Assembly (NCBI GenBank): GCA_017960705.1
Contig: JAGCYR010000134.1
Coordinates: 1-8,706 of the forward strand
Length of the DNA stretch: 8,706 nucleotides
Origin: Clostridia bacterium
Lineage (GTDB): Bacteria; Bacillota; Clostridia; Oscillospirales; CAG-272
Direction of reading: 5' to 3'
Part shown: positions 4,896 to 8,706 of the stretch, in pieces
How positions within the stretch are numbered: the stretch's first letter is position 1
Layout of the letters: every line of letters begins with the position of its first letter
Notes under the pieces: generated by a model
What the model saw: the letters and a program-made list of their open reading frames with translations, nothing else
Database searches by the model: none
What the model was told of the DNA's origin: nothing
Position numbers and translations under genes: made by a program

Positions 4896-6833
4896 TCAAA
4901 AACCGATCTTGAGCAGAATCGGCATCATGGGACGGACCGGGGTCTTCACACGGCAGCAACCGCGGTCAAACGCGTATTTCACGGGACGGAACCGTCCGTC
5001 GGGATACAGGAGAGCGACCGACTTCGGCGGCGTTTCCATACGAAGAGCGAGTGCGTCGTCGCAATCGAGCCCAAGCGGGTACGCCGAAGCGAACAGCGAG
5101 CCGTCGGGGAGATACCCGGCTCGGAAGCAGATCTCTGCGTCGCCGTCCGTATAGATCGGCAACACGCCCGCCTCGGAGAGCAGGGCAACCAGCTGACTCT
5201 TTCTCGTTTCGTTCAGAAACGCGAAACCCTCGGAATAATTGAACTCGGCGTGCGGAGTACCGCAGAACACGACCGACAGCCCCTCTTTGCGTTTTAAGAC
5301 CGTGACGGCGGGGGAAAGGATCCGCACGTGTCCGCAGTCGTTTTCGTAGTTGTAAGAGAGGACCCGGACCGCTTTGTTTTTGACGGTCAGTTTTTTCGGT
5401 TTTTTCTGAGCGGTACAGGCTACTTGCCCCTCAAGATCAAAGCACTCGCCCGAGACACGCCCCGGGTCGTCGGAGACGGTCACGCCGAACAGTTCCCCAT
5501 AGCCCCGCCTTACCAGTTCCGCGGCGGCAACGCCGTCGGCAAAGACCGAACCACAGGCGAACGCCTCCTCAATCTTTTCGTCGGAAAGATCGGCGGCAAG
5601 AGTCCCCTCGAAGAAGGTCGCACCGGAGAAAGTCTCCGAAAAATAGAACGGCAGTCCCATCCGTTCGAGATTCTCTGTTACGAAACAGTTGTCGTGCCAT
5701 CTGCTCCCGTAGCGTTCGGCGCGAAAATCGTAATGTTCCTGCTCGATGAACGCGCTGTTCATCCCGATCCAGCGGATCTTGCGGGCGAGTTTGGCTATGC
5801 GTTCGTAGAGTTTGACGTTTTGAGAAAGGATCTCGCGAAACGCCCTGCCCGACTCCGGCTCGAACGCGGTAAAGCGGGTCAGCCAGTGCTTCGCGCCGTT
5901 CATCCCCTCGAGCAACGAGGAGACGTAGTGGGCGTGCAGGTACGCCGCGCTCTTGGCGTAGCGGTTGAAGGGGATGGTATCGGTCTCTGCAAGTACGTAT
6001 TTGATCCCGTGCTTTTTCAGGCGCGCAGAGCAGATCGCCCCCTGCCGCATACCGTTGCTGAAACCGCGATGTGTGATGGGGGCGTAGCACCCGTTCGGGG
6101 CGCGAACGACGGTCGGATTGTTCTTGCCCGCGAAGATCGGGTTGGTAAAGATCACCGAGTCGCAGAAATGTCCCGACGTGCAGTTGATCCCTTGAATGGT
6201 CGGATCAATTTCGTCAATTGCCTCCCGGAACGCCTTCGCCGCCTTGATCAGCGTATCCCTCTGGATCTCCTCAAACAAGAGCGCCTGCGGGTCGAGGAAA
6301 GGCGCCTTCAGAATGGCTTCGCGTAGCTCGTCTTTTGTGTAATTCGTTCCCGCGCGGCGGTTGAACTCCGCGACGTGATAGGGGCAGACGCACCCCCGTC
6401 CCGGACGGACGATCATCCGAAAATCGTCGTCGAGCATAATCGCCTTGGGGCGTTCCTTCGCCAAAGTGCGTAAAACCCCCCGGAAATGCTCGATGAAACG
6501 CAGGTCCTCGGGACAGTAGACCGGGACGGATTCCCCATCTGTCAGATTTTCGTAACGCGTATACGGCGCGAGCACGAGGTCGTAGCCGTGCCCGAGCGAC
6601 GCCTGCACGAGGATCCCCGAGGGGACGCCTTCCCTTTCGAGCACGTCACGGTAGCGGGCGTAGGACTTTGCGTACGCCCCCGCCTTGTCTCTCTCCGGGT
6701 CGCCCTCCGGGACCAGCACCATTTCAAAGAGGGGCATCGTGATAACGCCCTTCCGATAAAGGTCGACGATATCCGCACACCGCTCGGCGAAATGATCCTC
6801 TTTGAGCGGGGTGACGGAATAGGAATACAGCAT
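4896..6833 (-). CDS. Glycoside hydrolase-like (beta/alpha)8-barrel protein with GATase-like second domain
   Basis: 645 aa, no signal peptide, so probably cytoplasmic. Residues 1 to about 390 look like a glycosidase-type barrel: ITMPLFEMVLVPEG early, MLDDDFRM at 133-140, a CVCPYHVAEFNRR segment at 148-160 with Cys148 and Cys150, AETDTIPFNRY at 282-292 and GMNGAKHWLTR at 310-320. Residues 395-455 (core LSDEKIEEAF, then GVAAAELVRRGYGELFGV) resemble the start of the class I amidotransferase-like trimerisation domain of GH42 beta-galactosidases, here without a cysteine nucleophile. A small beta domain ends the protein. I could not place it in a named GH family. Asp135-Asp137 and Glu283 are candidate acidic catalytic residues by inference only. 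An in-frame ATG at 7052 exists, but the extension overlaps the upstream isomerase gene and is Arg-rich shadow sequence. ATG 6833 has AAGGAG 6 nt upstream. Last gene of its operon. Confidence 0.72.
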   Translation of the reverse strand: MLYSYSVTPLKEDHFAERCADIVDLYRKGVITMPLFEMVLVPEGDPERDKAGAYAKSYARYRDVLEREGVPSGILVQASLGHGYDLVLAPYTRYENLTDGESVPVYCPEDLRFIEHFRGVLRTLAKERPKAIMLDDDFRMIVRPGRGCVCPYHVAEFNRRAGTNYTKDELREAILKAPFLDPQALLFEEIQRDTLIKAAKAFREAIDEIDPTIQGINCTSGHFCDSVIFTNPIFAGKNNPTVVRAPNGCYAPITHRGFSNGMRQGAICSARLKKHGIKYVLAETDTIPFNRYAKSAAYLHAHYVSSLLEGMNGAKHWLTRFTAFEPESGRAFREILSQNVKLYERIAKLARKIRWIGMNSAFIEQEHYDFRAERYGSRWHDNCFVTENLERMGLPFYFSETFSGATFFEGTLAADLSDEKIEEAFACGSVFADGVAAAELVRRGYGELFGVTVSDDPGRVSGECFDLEGQVACTAQKKPKKLTVKNKAVRVLSYNYENDCGHVRILSPAVTVLKRKEGLSVVFCGTPHAEFNYSEGFAFLNETRKSQLVALLSEAGVLPIYTDGDAEICFRAGYLPDGSLFASAYPLGLDCDDALALRMETPPKSVALLYPDGRFRPVKYAFDRGCCRVKTPVRPMMPILLKIGF

Positions 6834-6839
6834 CTCTTT

Positions 6840-6845
6840 CTCCTT
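6840..6845 (-). promoter_or_regulatory. Ribosome binding site that decides the GH-like start
   Basis: AAGGAG lies 6 nt before ATG 6833, inside the 38-bp gap after the isomerase stop (6872). It excludes the 73-residue upstream extension, which would overlap the isomerase gene in another frame. Confidence 0.85.
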
Positions 6846-6871
6846 TCGGTTCGGACCGTAGCGGGGAGAGA

Positions 6872-7735
6872 TCACGTTTCTTTTGCGCGGTAGGAATCGA
6901 CCTTTTCGGCAAGGAACCGGGCGCGATCCGCCATAAAGCGGGCGACCGTGGGATAGAACTCGGGCTCGAAGGGGATGAAGGTGTTGTCGGACTCGAGGGT
7001 GAAGTCGCCCTTGTAGTCGATCTCGCCGAGCGCGCGGCAGACGAGATCCCATTTGATCTTGCCGAAACCGGGGAGCACGTGCAGATCGTTGACGTAATCG
7101 ACGTCGTGGACGTGCAGGGCGCCGAGGCGGTCGTGCCCGATGATCCGGATCGCGTCTTCGGGCTCGCGGTTGCAGAGCGGAACGTGTCCGATATCGAGGC
7201 AGACCGTGAAGTGGTCGGGGTCGTCGAGCGCGTCAAAGATGTTTGCAAGCTCTTTCGGGTCGGCGCAGATATCGTCGACGATATGGCGGCTGACGGGATT
7301 GTACTGCCACATATTCTCGATCGCGACCTTGACGCCGTATTTCTCCGCGAGAGGGGTCAAACTGCGGTAGAACCCGACGTTGAGGTCGAAGATCTCCTTT
7401 TCGTGCCCGTAGTAGCGCCCCGGCTGCAGCGGGTGGACGACCATCTGCTTCACGCCGAAGTTCGAGACGATCTCGAAAATGCGCCAAAACTCGGGCTGAA
7501 AGACCCGGACGAACTTCTGATAGCCGAAGGGCGCGTGCGCCTGATTGAACACGACGCCGAAGCTCTTCGCGATCGCTTTCGCCTCTTCCTGCTCCTTTTT
7601 GGTCGGCAGTTCTTCGAACTTGTCGACGTTCAGCGAGAGGTCGAGCGCGGGATAACCCGCTTCACAGAGCAGTTTGACCCCCTGCGGGAGTCCGAACACC
7701 TCCACCGGGCGCTGCGTTTGGGTTGCAAAAATCAT
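6872..7735 (-). CDS. Sugar phosphate isomerase/epimerase (xylose isomerase-like TIM barrel)
   Basis: 287 aa, typical of the AP-endonuclease-2 / xylose-isomerase-like superfamily. The metal-site residues can be followed along the barrel: VAIENMW with Glu140, CLDIGH with Asp181 and His184, LHVHDVD with His208/His210/Asp211, and TLESDN with Glu248. The order and spacing match divalent-metal isomerases and epimerases acting on keto-sugars or inositol derivatives, and related keto-glycoside-processing enzymes. There is no signal peptide. ATG 7735 has AGGAG 8 nt upstream. It sits 56 bp after the upstream gene and 38 bp before the glycoside-hydrolase-like gene, on the same strand with no terminator between, so co-transcription is likely. 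An epimerase/isomerase beside a GH-like enzyme suggests processing of the released sugar. The substrate cannot be read from the sequence, and an endonuclease IV role is unlikely in this context. Confidence 0.88.
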   Translation of the reverse strand: MIFATQTQRPVEVFGLPQGVKLLCEAGYPALDLSLNVDKFEELPTKKEQEEAKAIAKSFGVVFNQAHAPFGYQKFVRVFQPEFWRIFEIVSNFGVKQMVVHPLQPGRYYGHEKEIFDLNVGFYRSLTPLAEKYGVKVAIENMWQYNPVSRHIVDDICADPKELANIFDALDDPDHFTVCLDIGHVPLCNREPEDAIRIIGHDRLGALHVHDVDYVNDLHVLPGFGKIKWDLVCRALGEIDYKGDFTLESDNTFIPFEPEFYPTVARFMADRARFLAEKVDSYRAKET

Positions 7736-7756
7736 GTTGTTTTCTCCTATCTCTTT

Positions 7757-7774
7757 CCCTTCCCGCGGGGAGGG
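7757..7774 (-). other. Intergenic hairpin between two operon genes
   Basis: CCCTCCCCGCGGGAAGGG can fold into a short GC stem with one mismatch. There is no T-run after it; the ribosome binding site of the isomerase follows instead. It may protect or process the operon mRNA, or be incidental. Confidence 0.35.
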
Positions 7775-7791
7775 AGTTGTCGTACGTATTG

Positions 7792-8706
7792 TCAGAGGGG
7801 CTTACGCTTGACGATCTTCGGGGCGTTGTCAAGCAGTTCTTTCATCAACCGGGCGTCGTTTTGGCTGAAGATCGGAACGGCGTCCGCAAGCCCGATCGCG
7901 GAGCAGATGTGGCGGTGGAAACTGACCACCAGGTTGTTCCCGTTGACGTCGCCCTCCTTCAGCCCGAGCGAGACCGGGGTGCCGTAGATGGTCGGGGAGG
8001 ATCCGCTCTGCAAAAAACTGTACGAGCCGTCCTCGCAGCGGTACTTGCCGAGCGAGCATTTCACCGCGTCGAGCATCCCGATAATATTGTCGCGGATCAG
8101 GGCGTCGTAGACGGCGGTGCTCTCTTTGTTTCCGCAGGCATTCAGGTTGACACGGAGGGTTCCGAGGGTCGCCCACGGATTGAAAATGTAGGTCACGCGG
8201 ACGCCGGGATCGCGCGACAAGATCGCCTTGATCGCGTTCTCCGCCATCTTCGCGGGACAGGGGACGGGGCGCTTTGCCTCGTTATACATGATCATCAGCT
8301 TGTAGGCGCAGGTGTAGAGACCGTAGGGGGTTTCGTCCTCGGGGGTCTCTTTCAGGTTGTAATAGAGGTCCTTTTCGGCGTCGTAGCCCGTCACCCAGAG
8401 CCCGTAGTCGGGGTTCATTCTCTCGTCGAGGACGTCGAGGACGGTATCGAGCACTCCCGCCGCCTCGAAGGTCGTGGTCTGCGTCTGGAGCGTGTTCGAC
8501 CAGCTCTCGCAGGAGCGGGTGCGGAACAGTTCGTTGACGTACGCGGTGACCGATCGGGCGTTCGGTTCCCATTCGCGCGCCTGGGTCTTTTCCTCGGTTT
8601 TAGCGGTCTCTATCGCGCGGTCGAGCGCGGTCGGGTAGAGCGGGTTTGCGTGCAGCCACCGGAGCACCGCGTTCGCCCAATCAAGGTCGCGGGTGTAGCG
8701 CATCAC
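7792..8706 (-). CDS. Unrecognised protein, 3' part (possibly alpha-toroid-like, polysaccharide-lyase-related)
   Basis: At least 304 residues; the frame is open to the window edge. GTG-ATG codons fall on the last six bases with no ribosome binding site visible, so the true start probably lies outside. The visible part is rich in amphipathic helices with recurring Trp/Tyr/Gly motifs (YGLYTCAYKLMIMYNEAK; YIFNPWATLGTLRVNLNACG). It ends with a conserved-looking Gly-rich segment (CEDGSYSFLQ, then GTPVSLGLKEGDVNGNNL). This pattern recalls alpha/alpha-toroid carbohydrate enzymes such as heparinase/alginate-lyase-like proteins, but I cannot name a family. No signal or transmembrane helix is visible in this part. 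It lies upstream of the isomerase (56-bp gap), so it is probably in the same carbohydrate operon. Confidence 0.6.
   Translation of the reverse strand: MMRYTRDLDWANAVLRWLHANPLYPTALDRAIETAKTEEKTQAREWEPNARSVTAYVNELFRTRSCESWSNTLQTQTTTFEAAGVLDTVLDVLDERMNPDYGLWVTGYDAEKDLYYNLKETPEDETPYGLYTCAYKLMIMYNEAKRPVPCPAKMAENAIKAILSRDPGVRVTYIFNPWATLGTLRVNLNACGNKESTAVYDALIRDNIIGMLDAVKCSLGKYRCEDGSYSFLQSGSSPTIYGTPVSLGLKEGDVNGNNLVVSFHRHICSAIGLADAVPIFSQNDARLMKELLDNAPKIVKRKPL

Noticed and set aside
6834..7052. N-terminal extension of the GH-like protein to ATG 7052
   Set aside because: It overlaps the isomerase gene in another frame, is Arg/His-rich, and a good ribosome binding site marks ATG 6833.

Overview
The window is GC-rich bacterial DNA (about 60% by eye). 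Every supported gene lies on the minus strand, so transcription runs from high to low coordinates. Strong AGGAGG-type ribosome binding sites, near-consensus housekeeping promoters (TTGACA-17-TATAAT type) and a biotin ligase with an N-terminal winged helix point to a Bacillota/Clostridia-type organism, probably an uncultured gut or anaerobic lineage. The taxonomic assignment is an inference; no marker gene is present that settles it.

Layout in transcription order, right to left. (1) 8706-4896: a probable three-gene operon. It holds the 3' part of an unrecognised, possibly alpha-toroid-like protein (7792-8706), a xylose-isomerase-like TIM-barrel sugar isomerase/epimerase (6872-7735) and a large glycoside-hydrolase-like barrel protein (4896-6833). 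It is closed by a perfect rho-independent terminator (4851-4877). Together they look like carbohydrate or glycoside catabolism; the substrate cannot be read from the sequence. (2) 4756-3788: a protein with S1 RNA-binding domains. (3) 3733-3059: uracil-DNA glycosylase, ung, with its own promoter. (4) 2979-2905: tRNA-Gln(UUG) with encoded CCA, its own promoter and terminator. Downstream lies about 300 bp of repeats carrying an exact 39-bp copy of the tRNA 3' end plus flank. (5) 2447-1194: a membrane-anchored SGNH/GDSL-hydrolase-like protein that appears to have lost its catalytic serine and histidine, with promoter and terminator. (6) 1062-1: birA, then the first 31 codons of a probable bioY biotin transporter, coupled to birA by a GTGA overlap.

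The biotin locus is the most coherent functional unit. A consensus promoter drives birA-bioY, and a BirA-box-like inverted repeat covers its -35 element. This suggests that the ligase/repressor senses biotin and shuts off its own operon, including uptake.

I see no clearly new multi-gene system. The points most worth a second look are the tRNA-Gln 3'-end repeat array with what looks like an inserted ~128-bp palindrome-rich block, the unusual T-loop of that tRNA, the catalytically degenerate SGNH protein, the BirA operator, and the unassigned sugar-catabolism operon.
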